A stretch of 64,000 bases of DNA from Flavobacterium sp. IB48 (GTDB lineage Bacteria > Bacteroidota > Bacteroidia > Flavobacteriales > Flavobacteriaceae): contig NZ_JAEFCA010000002.1 of NCBI RefSeq assembly GCF_016405855.1, positions 505,031 to 569,030 of the forward strand. Reading direction: 5' to 3'. The notes beneath the pieces were generated by a model. It was not told where the DNA came from. It searched no databases and saw only the letters and a program-made list of their open reading frames with translations. A program made the position numbers and the translations under genes. Below are positions 1 through 9,579 of this stretch, in pieces (the stretch's first letter is position 1; every line of letters starts with the position of its first letter).

Positions 1-502
1 AAAACTGCTTTATCAGTTGAATCTGCGAGAGAAAAAATAGAGAAACGCTAAAATTATTTGAAACACGAAGTCAACTTTGACAAAGTTTAGACAATCGCAT
101 CGAAAGAAGATTATCCGAAATTCTTAAAATATTCTCTCGCAGATTTTGCAGATTTCACAGATTATACAAATTAAAAAAATCTGCTTTATCAGCTGAATCT
201 GCGAGAGAAAAAATAGAGAAACGCTAAAATTGTTTAAACACGAAGCCAACTTTGTCAAAGTTCGAAACTTTGACAAAGTTTAGACAATTTAGAAAATCGC
301 AACGAAAGAAATCATTCAAAATTCTTAAATAAAGCTGTAATTTTATTTGGTCAAAAATCTGTTTTTTGAGTCGAAATATGTCCAAATAAACTTAAAAAGT
401 GCTTAAAACTGCCTTTTTTTATCATTTTTAGTTATAAAAGTTCTATCTTACAAAAAAGGCAAACTCCTGTTCTTTTGTCCTATATTCTAAAAACTACAAA
501 AA
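1..502. repeat. Intergenic region with a direct duplication and a CAGATT hairpin
   Basis: No gene is seen here. A block of about 125 bp starting at 5 recurs at 181 (offset 176) with a few substitutions and a small insertion. Each copy carries CTGCTTTATCAG, AATCTGCGAGAG, GAAACGCTAAAATT and AACTTTGACAAAGTT-type palindromes (73-87; 248-262; 266-280). Between the copies, TCTCGCAGATTTTGCAGATT (from 134) pairs with AATCTGCGAGAGA (to about 209) to make a long hairpin with CAGATT every 9 bp. The left copy may continue beyond the window. The last 170 bp hold no clear promoter, although the antiporter promoter should lie there. Confidence 0.8.
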
Positions 503-1579
503 ATGAAACAATTATTACAGTGGACCATCATAATTCCGATTCTCTCATGGGCGCTCTTATTTAGCGGACTTATAGAAAACAGCACTATTTTTCAAATCGT
601 TGCAAGTATTCTGCTTATTCTAAGTGTGATGTCGGCTGTACATCATTCAGAAATTATTGCCGAACGTGTTGGAGAACCTTACGGTACGATTATTTTGGCT
701 ATTTCGATCACTGTAATTGAAGTTTCTATTATTGTTTCTTTAATGCTTTCTGAAGGTTCAGAAGCCGCTTCTTTGGCCAGAGATACGGTTTATGCTGCAA
801 CTATGCTTATCTTAAATGGAATTATAGGTTTGTGTCTTCTTATTGGAAGTATCAAACATTATGAACAGAATTTCTCTCCTTCTTCGGTAACCATTGGTTT
901 GGTTTCGCTTATTTCGATTATTGTATTTACTCTAGTTTTCCCCACTTTTACAGAAAGTGTTCATGGTTCTTATTATTCAACACCTCAATTAATCTTTGCT
1001 TCTATTGCCTGTCTGATTATTTACGGTTCTTTTTTGTTTGCACAAACCAAAGGATATCGCCAATATTTTCTAACCAATACTACAAACGAAGACGAATCTA
1101 AAACACATCCAATTGAAATTAATAATAAAACATTTTATACTAGCCTATTTTTTTTATTGGTTAGCTTAGGAATTGTGGTTTTACTGGCCAAAACCCTCTC
1201 GCCTACTATTGAAACCATTATTATAAGTCATAATCTTCCAAAATCTTTGGTTGGGGTTATAATCGCCATCATCATTTTATTGCCAGAAGCGATCGCAGCG
1301 ATAATTGCAGCCAAAAAGAACAGATTGCAAACGAGTCTAAACCTAGCTTTAGGTTCTGCACTTGCCAGTATTGGTTTAACTATTCCAACTGTTGCGCTCG
1401 TTTGTATCTTATTGGGAATTCCCATTGTTTTAGGTCTTGACATTAAATCTATTGTCCTTTTGGCGCTGTCTGTTTTTACCGTAATGCTTTCTCTTAGCAA
1501 AGGAAAATCGAATATCGTTTATGGTGTTGTGCTTTTAGTCAATTTGTTTGCTTATATGTTTTTGATGATTTATCCTTAA
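503..1579 (+). CDS. Ca2+/H+ antiporter, ChaA/CaCA-like
   Basis: An inner-membrane cation/proton exchanger of the CaCA superfamily, ChaA-like, expected to export Ca2+ (perhaps Na+ or K+) in exchange for protons. The 358 residues form about 11 membrane helices. The two inverted alpha repeats are visible: HHSEIIAERVGEPYGTIIL with the following SITVIEVS near residues 47-74, and LPEAIAAIIAAKKNRLQTSL then LALGSALASIGLTIP near 260-296, each with the expected acidic residue in a membrane helix. A short soluble loop (NEDESKTHPIE) separates the halves. Length matches ChaA. It appears monocistronic and ends at a strong bidirectional terminator. The family is firm; the physiological ion is inferred. Confidence 0.85.
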   Translation: MKQLLQWTIIIPILSWALLFSGLIENSTIFQIVASILLILSVMSAVHHSEIIAERVGEPYGTIILAISITVIEVSIIVSLMLSEGSEAASLARDTVYAATMLILNGIIGLCLLIGSIKHYEQNFSPSSVTIGLVSLISIIVFTLVFPTFTESVHGSYYSTPQLIFASIACLIIYGSFLFAQTKGYRQYFLTNTTNEDESKTHPIEINNKTFYTSLFFLLVSLGIVVLLAKTLSPTIETIIISHNLPKSLVGVIIAIIILLPEAIAAIIAAKKNRLQTSLNLALGSALASIGLTIPTVALVCILLGIPIVLGLDIKSIVLLALSVFTVMLSLSKGKSNIVYGVVLLVNLFAYMFLMIYP

Positions 1580-1605
1580 AAAAATAAGATTTAAACACAT
1601 AACTT

Positions 1606-1642
1606 AAAAAAGCCTGTAAAATCAATATTTACAGGCTTTTTT
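1606..1642. terminator. Bidirectional intrinsic terminator
   Basis: A perfect 15-bp stem, AAAAAAGCCTGTAAA / TTTACAGGCTTTTTT, closes a 7-nt loop. The A-tract on one side and T-tract on the other let it serve both the antiporter gene (+) and the convergent surface-protein gene (-). Confidence 0.92.
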
Positions 1643-1650
1643 ATCATTTT

Positions 1651-3411
1651 TTAAAACAGTGTCAATCCAAAACTCCATCCTATCCATCCGAGAATGTCTT
1701 TGCTATTATTGTTGATTATAGTATAGCGTTTGGTACGATCTTGAACGAATGTAGAAGTATTTACGTTTCCGTTTTTATCTTGTTTCTCAGACCAATAAAA
1801 ATTTAAAGAAGGTCCTGCAGATATCGCTACGCCTTTACACAATTGAAAAGAAAAGGAAGAATCAAATTTAGATAAGGAATTATAAATGTCCCAATTTCCT
1901 AAATAAAGATACTGCGTGCTAAATTCGGGATTAAAAGTGAAGCGTTTCCCTAACGGAATGTTCTTTCCTAGTCCAATTCCGAAAGAAAACAGTTTTTCTT
2001 CATCGGTTCTATCGCTTCTTCCCGCCATTAAAATGGTGTACATTTTATGATCTCCTGTTTTTACGGCAAGATTTATATCTGAAATTTCGTTGCTCGTTAT
2101 GCTGATTTTTTTATAACCGCCTTTTTTAAAATTTAATAAACCAAAACTATAACCAGAAGGTGAATCTGTAATATTGACTAATCCAAATTGGACTCCGTTT
2201 AATTCTTTGGCATAATTAAAAAGACCTGTAATTTGAGCGCCTCGCACGGTATCTTTTCCAATATTGTAAATTCCTGAAAGCTGTAATCCGTTTTGCGAAC
2301 CCTTTACTGTATTACCAATTCCTGCAATTTGAAGCCCTTTAGAATCTTTATATACATTGTTATAAATACCGCCCATTTGCAAACCGACTTGCGAACCTTT
2401 CACACTATTATGAATACCACTTACTTGCAATCCTCTTAAATTGCCAAAAACATTATTATAGATTCCGGCTAACTGAACTCCGTTAACAGATCCTCCAACG
2501 GTATTAAATATTCCTGCTATTTGAAGCGCATCAACATTCATACGATTTATGTTGTAAAGTCCGGCCATTTCTAGCCCGCGAACTCCAGCATTGTAACCTC
2601 CTAATATATTTAGCGAAAAATTATTGACAATCTGCGTATTCAGCATTCCTCGAGTGCTGATACTCGGAATTAAAGAAGCCTGCAAAGGAACCTTAGAAAT
2701 AAATCCTCCTAGATTGAGCGCTTGTATTTTTTGTTTGGAAGAAATAAAGAAACGGCCAATTCCTGATCTTTCAATTGCAGAGAAATCTCCATCAATATAA
2801 TCTGTTTTATTTTTTTTGTCTCCCATCTGAATTTTAATTTCAGACAGAAATACCATCGTCACCGTTTTATAATTCTCCTTAACTGCTGTAAGTTCTATAG
2901 CTTGAGGTGCATTTTTTAATCGAAGTTCAAAAAAACCATCTTTATTGGTTAAGGTAGATACTAGTGCATTCTTCTCTAATACACTCACATTTTGAATACG
3001 ATTATTGGTTTGTGTATCTACAATATAACCAATTACAATTTGCTGTCCGTCACTCATAACAGTGTTTTTTTCTAACACAAGAGCAAGTTCTAAAGGCGCA
3101 TAACGAACAATAACAAATCCTGGCGATTCTTTAAATTCATATTTAGCACCTAGTAACTGATCCAGAACTCCTTTTATAGTAGTATTATCAGCATCAATGC
3201 TAACGATACTATCTTTTACCGCCAGTTTACCATAATAAGCAAATCTAAAACTTCCTTTTTCTTCCATTAAGTCCAAAACATTGCTTAATGGCTTCTTGTC
3301 TGCATGAACAGATATTTCGTTTTCTAATATTGACTGAGCATTTACCTTAAAAAAGACACTCGAAATGATCAAGAAAATGACTCTAAAAACAAGCTTTGTG
3401 TTACTTGGCAT
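1651..3411 (-). CDS. STN / carboxypeptidase-like domain surface protein with 16-residue repeats
   Basis: A secreted or surface protein of unknown role. A signal peptide covers residues 1-25 (cleavage after VNA). Residues 28-105 look like an STN domain (SVHADKKPLSNVLDLM), the module found at the N terminus of some TonB-dependent receptors and secretins. Residues 125-195 look like a carboxypeptidase-D regulatory beta sandwich (GYIVDTQTNNRIQNVSVLEK ... TNKDGFFEL). Residues 280-430 hold about eight copies of a 16-residue unit of the form LQ-x-x-G-I-x-N, recalling the LA_2272 surface-repeat family. The C terminus resembles outer-membrane beta strands and ends in F. A promoter (3468-3496) lies about 60 bp upstream. 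A TonB-independent sensor or adhesin is possible; function is not known. Confidence 0.72.
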   Translation of the reverse strand: MPSNTKLVFRVIFLIISSVFFKVNAQSILENEISVHADKKPLSNVLDLMEEKGSFRFAYYGKLAVKDSIVSIDADNTTIKGVLDQLLGAKYEFKESPGFVIVRYAPLELALVLEKNTVMSDGQQIVIGYIVDTQTNNRIQNVSVLEKNALVSTLTNKDGFFELRLKNAPQAIELTAVKENYKTVTMVFLSEIKIQMGDKKNKTDYIDGDFSAIERSGIGRFFISSKQKIQALNLGGFISKVPLQASLIPSISTRGMLNTQIVNNFSLNILGGYNAGVRGLEMAGLYNINRMNVDALQIAGIFNTVGGSVNGVQLAGIYNNVFGNLRGLQVSGIHNSVKGSQVGLQMGGIYNNVYKDSKGLQIAGIGNTVKGSQNGLQLSGIYNIGKDTVRGAQITGLFNYAKELNGVQFGLVNITDSPSGYSFGLLNFKKGGYKKISITSNEISDINLAVKTGDHKMYTILMAGRSDRTDEEKLFSFGIGLGKNIPLGKRFTFNPEFSTQYLYLGNWDIYNSLSKFDSSFSFQLCKGVAISAGPSLNFYWSEKQDKNGNVNTSTFVQDRTKRYTIINNNSKDILGWIGWSFGLTLF

Positions 3412-3467
3412 ATAAAACGGGAACTAATAATTTATTGGATTAATTTTGGATTCAATGATTGGGTTTT

Positions 3468-3496
3468 CAAAAATACCTCAATTCCTATATTTTCAA
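3468..3496 (-). promoter_or_regulatory. Promoter of the STN surface-protein gene
   Basis: On the minus strand, TTG is followed after 18 nt by TATTTTTG, a full match to the Bacteroidota TTG-N17-23-TAnnTTTG pattern. Predicted transcription start is about 50 nt before the ATG at 3411. Confidence 0.5.
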
Positions 3497-3845
3497 TAAA
3501 CATTTTTATAATTTTTTATTCCTTTTTTCTTACTAACATGAAGCTGCTTCTAATATAAAGTGTCTGCAAATGACATTACCAGTATTACAACGATTTAGTT
3601 GGAAAACAGGAATAATAAGCGTAATTTTTACACATAAAAAGTATCACAATAAAGACCAAAAGTGAACTATTTTACACCTCCTTTTTCAGCATTTTTGCCT
3701 AACTTAGCGGTCTGCATTTTGAATGTAAAAAAATTAAAACAACCATTGTTTTTCTGCAAAACATTGAACTAAAAAACATTACTGTGCTTTTTTGTGCTTT
3801 ATTCTGCAAAAAACAGCTTTCTAATAATTTAGTTAATTGAAAACT
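3497..3845 (+). promoter_or_regulatory. Leader region upstream of gnd-zwf-pgl
   Basis: No gene. A weak promoter candidate, TTG (3599-3601), 20 nt, TAATTTTT (3622-3629, 7 of 8 matches), would give a leader of more than 200 nt before gnd. The leader contains two TGTGCTTT copies and several TCTGCAAAA words but no riboswitch I recognise. Confidence 0.3.
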
Positions 3846-5255
3846 ATGAACAAATTTGATTTTGGAATTGTAGGACTTGGTGTAATGGGCCGTAACCTAC
3901 TTTTAAATATCGCTAGCCACAACTTCGCGGCTGCAGGTTTAGACTTAGACACCGAAAAAGTCAACTCACTTCAACAAGAAGCTGCTCCTGATCATACTAT
4001 CGAAGCGACTACAGATGTAAAGCATTTTGTAGAACTTATTCAACAGCCAAGAGCGATTATGCTATTGGTTCCTGCGGGAAAACCAGTTGACAGCGCAATT
4101 GCTAGTTTACTTCCTCATTTAGATAAAGGAGATATCATCATCGACGGTGGAAACACTTATTTTACTGATACTGACAGAAGATTCATCGAATTGTCTGAAA
4201 AAGGAATCCACTTCTTCGGGATGGGAATTTCTGGCGGTGAAAAAGGCGCTCGTTTTGGTCCAGCTATGATGCCTGGTGGAGATCAAAAAGCATACGAAAG
4301 GCTTCGTCCTATTTTTGAAGCAATTGCAGCAAAAGTAGATGGCGAACCTTGCGTAGAATATTTAGGAAATGGTTCTGCTGGAAACTACGTGAAAATGGTT
4401 CACAACGGAATTGAGTACGGAATTATGCAATTAATCTCTGAGATTTATGACTTAATGAAAAGAGGTTATAACTTGGACGACGAAACGATTCAGAAAACTT
4501 TTGCTGAATGGAATCAAACTGATGATTTAAGATCGTATTTGATTGAAATTACTGGAAATATCTTAAAACAAAAAGATGAAGACGGAACGCAATTAATCAA
4601 CAAAATCTCGGATTGGGCAAGATCTAAAGGAACAGGGAAATGGACATCGCAAAATGCAATGGACTTACAAGTTCCAGTTCCGACAATCGACGCGGCAGTG
4701 AACATGCGCGATATGTCTAAAACAAAACCAGAAAGAATTGAAGCGGCTAAGAAATTAGTTTGGAACGCTGATGAAACAAATGTTCCTCAAAACGAAGCAA
4801 ATGCTTCTTTAAAATCGGCTTTATTCTTTTCTATCGTTGTGACTTATGCTCAAGGTTTAGCTCAGCTTCACACAGCTTCTAAAGAATATAACTACGGATT
4901 AAATTTAGAAACAGTTGCTAAAATCTGGCGTGGCGGATGTATCATTCGTGCAACAATTTTAGAAGATTTCAGAAAAGCATATGTTGCCAAAACAGATTTG
5001 CCAAATTTACTTTTAGATAGCGGAATTGCTTCAAAATTAGTAGAAAACCAATCTGGAATGAGAGCGATTATTCAATTCGCAGTTCAAAAAGGATTACCAG
5101 TTTCAGGATTAATGAATTCATTGGCTTATTTTGATGCTTACCGTTCTGCTAATCTTCCGACCAATTTAATTCAGGCACAACGTGATTATTTTGGAGCGCA
5201 TACTTACGAGCGTATCGATAAAGAAGGCGTTTTCCATACTCAATGGGCTGAGTAA
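3846..5255 (+). CDS. gnd: 6-phosphogluconate dehydrogenase, decarboxylating
   Basis: Oxidises and decarboxylates 6-phosphogluconate to ribulose 5-phosphate with NAD(P)+, the last step of the oxidative pentose phosphate branch, in the cytoplasm. The N-terminal Rossmann motif is GIVGLGVMGRNL (residues 6-17); the family signature GISGGEKGARFGPAMMPGG and the catalytic-helix region KMVHNGIEYGIMQ are intact. The length of 469 residues is standard. An in-frame TTG nine bases upstream also opens the frame, but the ATG giving MNKFDFGIVG matches the family start. It is first in an operon with zwf (30-bp gap) and pgl. No fault seen. Confidence 0.97.
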   Translation: MNKFDFGIVGLGVMGRNLLLNIASHNFAAAGLDLDTEKVNSLQQEAAPDHTIEATTDVKHFVELIQQPRAIMLLVPAGKPVDSAIASLLPHLDKGDIIIDGGNTYFTDTDRRFIELSEKGIHFFGMGISGGEKGARFGPAMMPGGDQKAYERLRPIFEAIAAKVDGEPCVEYLGNGSAGNYVKMVHNGIEYGIMQLISEIYDLMKRGYNLDDETIQKTFAEWNQTDDLRSYLIEITGNILKQKDEDGTQLINKISDWARSKGTGKWTSQNAMDLQVPVPTIDAAVNMRDMSKTKPERIEAAKKLVWNADETNVPQNEANASLKSALFFSIVVTYAQGLAQLHTASKEYNYGLNLETVAKIWRGGCIIRATILEDFRKAYVAKTDLPNLLLDSGIASKLVENQSGMRAIIQFAVQKGLPVSGLMNSLAYFDAYRSANLPTNLIQAQRDYFGAHTYERIDKEGVFHTQWAE

Positions 5256-5285
5256 ATAATTAAAGCAACACAACTACACCACACA

Positions 5286-6815
5286 ATGACTAAAAATAAA
5301 CTAAAGAATCCGACAATTATAGTAATTTTTGGAGGAACTGGAGATCTAGCGAAGAGAAAGCTATTCCCCGCTTTTCAAAATCTGTACCTTGACGGACGCA
5401 TGTCTGAAAAGTTTCAGATTATTGCTCTTGGAAGAGCTGAAAAAACCAATGAAGATTTTCGCGCTTATGTAGCAGAAAATCTAAATCTATTCTCAAGAAG
5501 AAAAGGAATTGATGACCCAGAAACAGAAAAATTTCTTTCTCACATCACTTACCACAGTCTTGATATTGACAAAGAAGAATCGTATATCGGATTGAACGAA
5601 AAAATAAACAATTTTGACTTGGCTTTTGGCGAACGAGCTAATCGTCTTTTCTATCTTTCGATTACGCCTTCTTTCATTTCGACAATTTCGAGCAATATCA
5701 AGAAAATTGGTCTGGCGGCAAATCCAAAACAAGATCGTATTATAATTGAAAAACCTTTTGGTTACGATAAAGCTTCTGCAATTGAGTTGAATGAAATGCT
5801 TTCACAGACTTTCAAAGAAGAGCAGATTTACAGAATCGATCACTATTTAGGAAAAGAAACAGTTCAAAACATCTTGGCTTTCCGTTTTGGAAATTCAATG
5901 TTTGAGCCTTTATGGAGCCGTAATTTTATTGATTTCGTGCAAATTACCGTTGCAGAAGAAGTGGGCGTTGAAGAACGAGGCGGATTCTACGAAGGAGTTG
6001 GCGCACTTAAAGATATGATTCAAAACCACTTGCTTCAGATTTTATGTATGACAGCTATGGAAGCTCCTGCTTCTTTAAATGCTGATGACATTCGTAATCG
6101 TAAAGCAGATGTCTTAAAATCGATTCGCCGAATCAAACCAGACGAAGTTGATCATTATATCGTAAGAGGCCAATACGATGCTGGAGAAATAAAAGGTATT
6201 CCAGTTCCAGGTTACCGTCAAGACAAAGGCATTGCGCCAGATTCTAATACAGAGACTTATGTAGCAATGAAAATTTATTTGGACAACTGGAGATGGCAAG
6301 GAATTCCGTTCTATTTACGTTCAGGAAAAAGAATGGAAGAAAAACAATCTTCGATCATCATTCAGTTTAAACCCGTTCCGCATTCTTCATTTTCTTATGG
6401 AAAAGAAGGCATGACACCAAATAGACTGATTATCAATATTCAACCTTCAATGGACATTAAACTGCAATTTATGACCAAAAAACCAGGTTTATCAATGTCT
6501 TTAAGACCTGCTGAAATGGTTTTTGATTATTTTGCTTGCTCAACAATGTCGCCAGAAGCATACGAAACGTTGATTGCAGATGCATTACTAGGAGATCCTA
6601 CTCTATTTATGCGCTGGGATCAAGTGGAAGAAGCTTGGGACGCAATTGATACGATTCAGCAAGTTTGGAAAACAACTGCTCCAAAAAATTTCCCAAATTA
6701 CAAAGCGGGAAGTTGGGGACCTGAAGAAGCTGATGAATTGTTAGCACGCCAAGGCCACAAATGGATTCCGAATACACAAACAAAAGAAGAAGTTTTAAAT
6801 GATACAGATTTATAA
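5286..6815 (+). CDS. zwf: Glucose-6-phosphate 1-dehydrogenase
   Basis: Converts glucose 6-phosphate to 6-phosphogluconolactone and makes NADPH; entry enzyme of the oxidative pentose phosphate pathway. The nucleotide-binding fingerprint GGTGDLAKRK is at residues 16-25, EKPFG at 155-159, and the active-site signature RIDHYLGKE at 183-191. The 509 residues are normal length. Its last 17 bases overlap pgl in another frame, which implies translational coupling with the lactonase that uses its product. Full, undisturbed gene. Confidence 0.97.
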   Translation: MTKNKLKNPTIIVIFGGTGDLAKRKLFPAFQNLYLDGRMSEKFQIIALGRAEKTNEDFRAYVAENLNLFSRRKGIDDPETEKFLSHITYHSLDIDKEESYIGLNEKINNFDLAFGERANRLFYLSITPSFISTISSNIKKIGLAANPKQDRIIIEKPFGYDKASAIELNEMLSQTFKEEQIYRIDHYLGKETVQNILAFRFGNSMFEPLWSRNFIDFVQITVAEEVGVEERGGFYEGVGALKDMIQNHLLQILCMTAMEAPASLNADDIRNRKADVLKSIRRIKPDEVDHYIVRGQYDAGEIKGIPVPGYRQDKGIAPDSNTETYVAMKIYLDNWRWQGIPFYLRSGKRMEEKQSSIIIQFKPVPHSSFSYGKEGMTPNRLIINIQPSMDIKLQFMTKKPGLSMSLRPAEMVFDYFACSTMSPEAYETLIADALLGDPTLFMRWDQVEEAWDAIDTIQQVWKTTAPKNFPNYKAGSWGPEEADELLARQGHKWIPNTQTKEEVLNDTDL

Positions 6816-7515
6816 TAACACAGAAGAAATTAATACTACAGCTGCAGATCTTTTTGTAGAATCGGCTCAGAAAGCAATTGCGGCAAAAGGCAAGTTTACA
6901 GCTGTACTTACAGGAGGTTCTTCTCCAGCAGGAATCTATAAATTATTAGCTTCTGATGCTTACAAAAACAAAATAGACTGGAACAAAGTTTATATTTTTT
7001 GGGGTGACGAAAGATGGGTTCCGCTTAATGATGATTTGAGTAATGCTAAAATGTCTTACTCTACTTTATTGAGCCACGTTCCTATTCCGCAAGAAAACAT
7101 TTTTGAAATGTACAAAGATGGCGTTACACCAGAAGAATATGCAGCTGAATACGAAAAATCTATCAGAACTATTTTGGGCGAAGAAGGTAAATTTGACCTG
7201 ATTCTTTTAGGAATGGGAGACGACGGACACACAGCTTCTCTTTTTCCAGGTGAAGCGGTTCTAGAAGAGCAAACCAAATGGGTTGACGCTTATTATTTAG
7301 CTCCACAAAAAATGTATAGAATTACGCTTACGGCTCCAATAATCAATAAAGCAGAAAAAATTGTAGTGGTAGCTTTTGGAGAAAAGAAAGTTCATGCTTT
7401 GAAAGAAGTTACAACTGGCGAATACAATCCAACATTATATCCAATGCAATTGATTAAACCAGTTTCTGGTGAATTATTGTTTTTGGTGGATAAAGTTGCT
7501 GCTGGAACAAACTAA
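6799..7515 (+). CDS. pgl: 6-phosphogluconolactonase
   Basis: Hydrolyses 6-phosphogluconolactone to 6-phosphogluconate, linking Zwf to Gnd. It belongs to the NagB/Pgl (DevB) family: GGSSPAGIYKLL near residue 40, WGDERWVP near 71-78, and the conserved LGMGDDGHTASLFPG near 136-150, including the catalytic His. The 238 residues are typical. The start overlaps the end of zwf by 17 bp and a strong terminator follows, so the operon is gnd-zwf-pgl. Confidence 0.95.
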   Translation: MIQIYNNTEEINTTAADLFVESAQKAIAAKGKFTAVLTGGSSPAGIYKLLASDAYKNKIDWNKVYIFWGDERWVPLNDDLSNAKMSYSTLLSHVPIPQENIFEMYKDGVTPEEYAAEYEKSIRTILGEEGKFDLILLGMGDDGHTASLFPGEAVLEEQTKWVDAYYLAPQKMYRITLTAPIINKAEKIVVVAFGEKKVHALKEVTTGEYNPTLYPMQLIKPVSGELLFLVDKVAAGTN

Positions 7516-7540
7516 TAAATTATTTATTCCCATATAATTT

Positions 7541-7575
7541 AAGGTCTATGCTGAAAAGTGTAGACCTTATTTTTT
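7541..7575 (+). terminator. Terminator of the gnd-zwf-pgl operon
   Basis: Stem AAGGTCTA / TAGACCTT (8 bp), 12-nt loop, then ATTTTTTA. It lies 25 bp past the pgl stop. Confidence 0.88.
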
Positions 7576-7585
7576 ATAGATATTT

Positions 7586-7680
7586 TTTCACGCAGATTTT
7601 GCAGATTTAGGCAGATCTAAACAGATCAATTAAAAAAAATCTGCGCGAATCTGCTTAAATCTGCAAAATCTGCGTGAAAC
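7586..7680. repeat. CAGATT hairpin repeat
   Basis: TTTTCACGCAGATTTTGCAG opens the left arm and AATCTGCAAAATCTGCGTG closes the right arm. CAGAT recurs every 9-10 bp in the left arm (gCAGATTTTg, CAGATTTAGg, CAGATCTAAA, CAGATC) and ATCTGC recurs in the right arm. The arms can fold into a hairpin of over 35 bp. It sits between the operon terminator and the next gene. Downstream, TAATTTTG at 7751-7758 matches the -7 box and may serve the TPR lipoprotein gene; no -33 TTG is seen. Confidence 0.85.
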
Positions 7681-7854
7681 CTAAAGCCCAGCCACACAAT
7701 CACAAAACACTGAAAAACAAATATTTACACAAACCTATTTCTTTTTTATTTAATTTTGCTTAATACTCTCCGTTTCAATCTATTAGATTATAAGCATCAT
7801 TTTTATTCTTCTCGAGCTTTTACACTGATTATATAATTTCAAATCCATTTTGCA

Positions 7855-9579
7855 ATGAAATATAATTACTTTCTAATTGCTGTTTTTTTTCTTTTTATTT
7901 CCTGTAAAGAAAAAAACACCGAACCCAAATCAGTTAAAGTCAGCGCTTCGCAAGGATGTTATATTCCGAAGACGAACGATAAAGATTGGTACACTCAAAA
8001 CCAAAAAGCGCCTAAGTTTAGAGGTCTTGATGGTGTGAATTTTAAAATTACAACCAATAATCCCGAAGCCCAGGAATACTTTAATCAGGGAATGATGTTG
8101 GCGTACGGATTCAATCATGCCGAAGCAGCAAGATCATTTTATGAAGCTTCGCGTTTAGATCCGAATTGCGCCATGGCATATTGGGGATTTGCGTATGTTT
8201 TAGGTCCGAATTACAATGCGGGAATGGAAGAAGATAATTTTCAAAGGGCATATGATGCAGCTCAAAAGGCTAAACAACTCTCTTCCAACTGTACACCTCA
8301 AGAAATTGCCTTAATCGATGCACTAACTGTTAGATACGCCGCCAAACCTCCAACAGACAGAAAACCGCTTGATATTGTTTATGCTGAAGCTATGAAAAAA
8401 GTATATGCTAAATTCTCTTCTTATCCCGATATTGGCGCGCTTTATGCCGAATCTCAAATGAATCTCCATCCGTGGGATCTATATGAAAAAGGTACTGGAA
8501 TACCTAAAAAATGGACTCCAGAAATACTCGCTGTTTTAAACGAATTGATCAAAAAAAATCCGAAGCATCCTGGCGCTCATCATTTTTTGGTTCATGCGGT
8601 TGAAGCTTCTGCACATCCAGAAAACGGACTTAAAAGTGCCAAATTACTAGAAACTCTAGTTCCGGGATCGGGGCATTTGGTACACATGCCTTCTCATATT
8701 TACATTCGAACAGGAGATTACCACCAAGGTACACTTTCCAACATTGAAGCGGTTAAAATTGATAGTTTGTATACAACTGCCTGCCATGCACAAGGCGCTT
8801 ATCCTCTCGCCTATTATCCACACAATTATCATTTTTTGGTGGCTACAGCGGCTTTAGAAGGAAATTCAAAATTGGCTTGGGAATCGGCACAAATATTACA
8901 GCAGCATATGTCTCCCAAAATCATGCGCGAAGCTGGTTGGGGAACTTTACAGCATTATTATAGCATTCCGTATTATATTGCTGTAAAATTTTCGATGTGG
9001 GATAAAATTATGGAGATTCCGCAACCTGAAAAAGATCTCGCATATCCAAATGCTATTTGGCATTATGCTCAAGGAATGGCTTATCTCGGAAAAAATGATA
9101 TCGCCAATGCCGAAAAACAGCTTGCTTCTCTGAACCAATTAGCAAAAGATAAAACTTTAAAAGAGGTTACCATTTGGAATATCAATACCACTTATGACCT
9201 TGTTCAAATTGCTGCCAATGTGCTTTCAGCAGGAGTTGAAGCCAAAAAGAATAATTTGGATAAAGCAATTGTTCTTTTAAACCAAGCAATAACAATTGAA
9301 GACCAATTAAATTACAACGAACCACCAGATTGGTTTTTCTCCGTTAGACATTATTTAGGAACAGTTTTACTGAAAGCTGGAAAATACGCCGAAGCTGAAA
9401 AAGTCTACAAACAAGATTTACAAACGCTTCCAAAAAACGGCTTCGCCTTAATCGGACTTTATAATGCTTTAACCGCACAGAAGAAAGAAAAAGAGGCTTT
9501 AAAAATCAAAACCTCTTTTGATGATGCTTGGCAATATGCTGATTTTGACATTAAGGATTCTTCTAGTATTTTGGAGTGA
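7855..9579 (+). CDS. TPR-containing lipoprotein
   Basis: A 574-residue protein with a lipoprotein signal peptide (lipobox LFISC, Cys17), so probably anchored to a membrane on the periplasmic side or at the surface. Tetratricopeptide-like helices occur near residues 70-125 (YFNQGMMLAYGFNHAEAARSF, SRLDPNCAMAYWGFAYV), 395-425 and 495-560 (YLGTVLLKAGKYAEAEKVYK). The middle is rich in conserved His (HPGAHHFLVHAVEASAHPE, HLVHMPSHIYIRTGDYH), which could bind a metal; that is my inference. Such proteins are common in Bacteroidota and act as scaffolds, but no specific function is known to me. It appears monocistronic. Confidence 0.7.
   Translation: MKYNYFLIAVFFLFISCKEKNTEPKSVKVSASQGCYIPKTNDKDWYTQNQKAPKFRGLDGVNFKITTNNPEAQEYFNQGMMLAYGFNHAEAARSFYEASRLDPNCAMAYWGFAYVLGPNYNAGMEEDNFQRAYDAAQKAKQLSSNCTPQEIALIDALTVRYAAKPPTDRKPLDIVYAEAMKKVYAKFSSYPDIGALYAESQMNLHPWDLYEKGTGIPKKWTPEILAVLNELIKKNPKHPGAHHFLVHAVEASAHPENGLKSAKLLETLVPGSGHLVHMPSHIYIRTGDYHQGTLSNIEAVKIDSLYTTACHAQGAYPLAYYPHNYHFLVATAALEGNSKLAWESAQILQQHMSPKIMREAGWGTLQHYYSIPYYIAVKFSMWDKIMEIPQPEKDLAYPNAIWHYAQGMAYLGKNDIANAEKQLASLNQLAKDKTLKEVTIWNINTTYDLVQIAANVLSAGVEAKKNNLDKAIVLLNQAITIEDQLNYNEPPDWFFSVRHYLGTVLLKAGKYAEAEKVYKQDLQTLPKNGFALIGLYNALTAQKKEKEALKIKTSFDDAWQYADFDIKDSSSILE

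Noticed and set aside
7586..7680. CAGATT hairpin as an ordinary terminator
   Set aside because: A proper terminator lies just upstream (7541-7575), the hairpin lacks a clean T-run, and the same unit also occurs inside operons.
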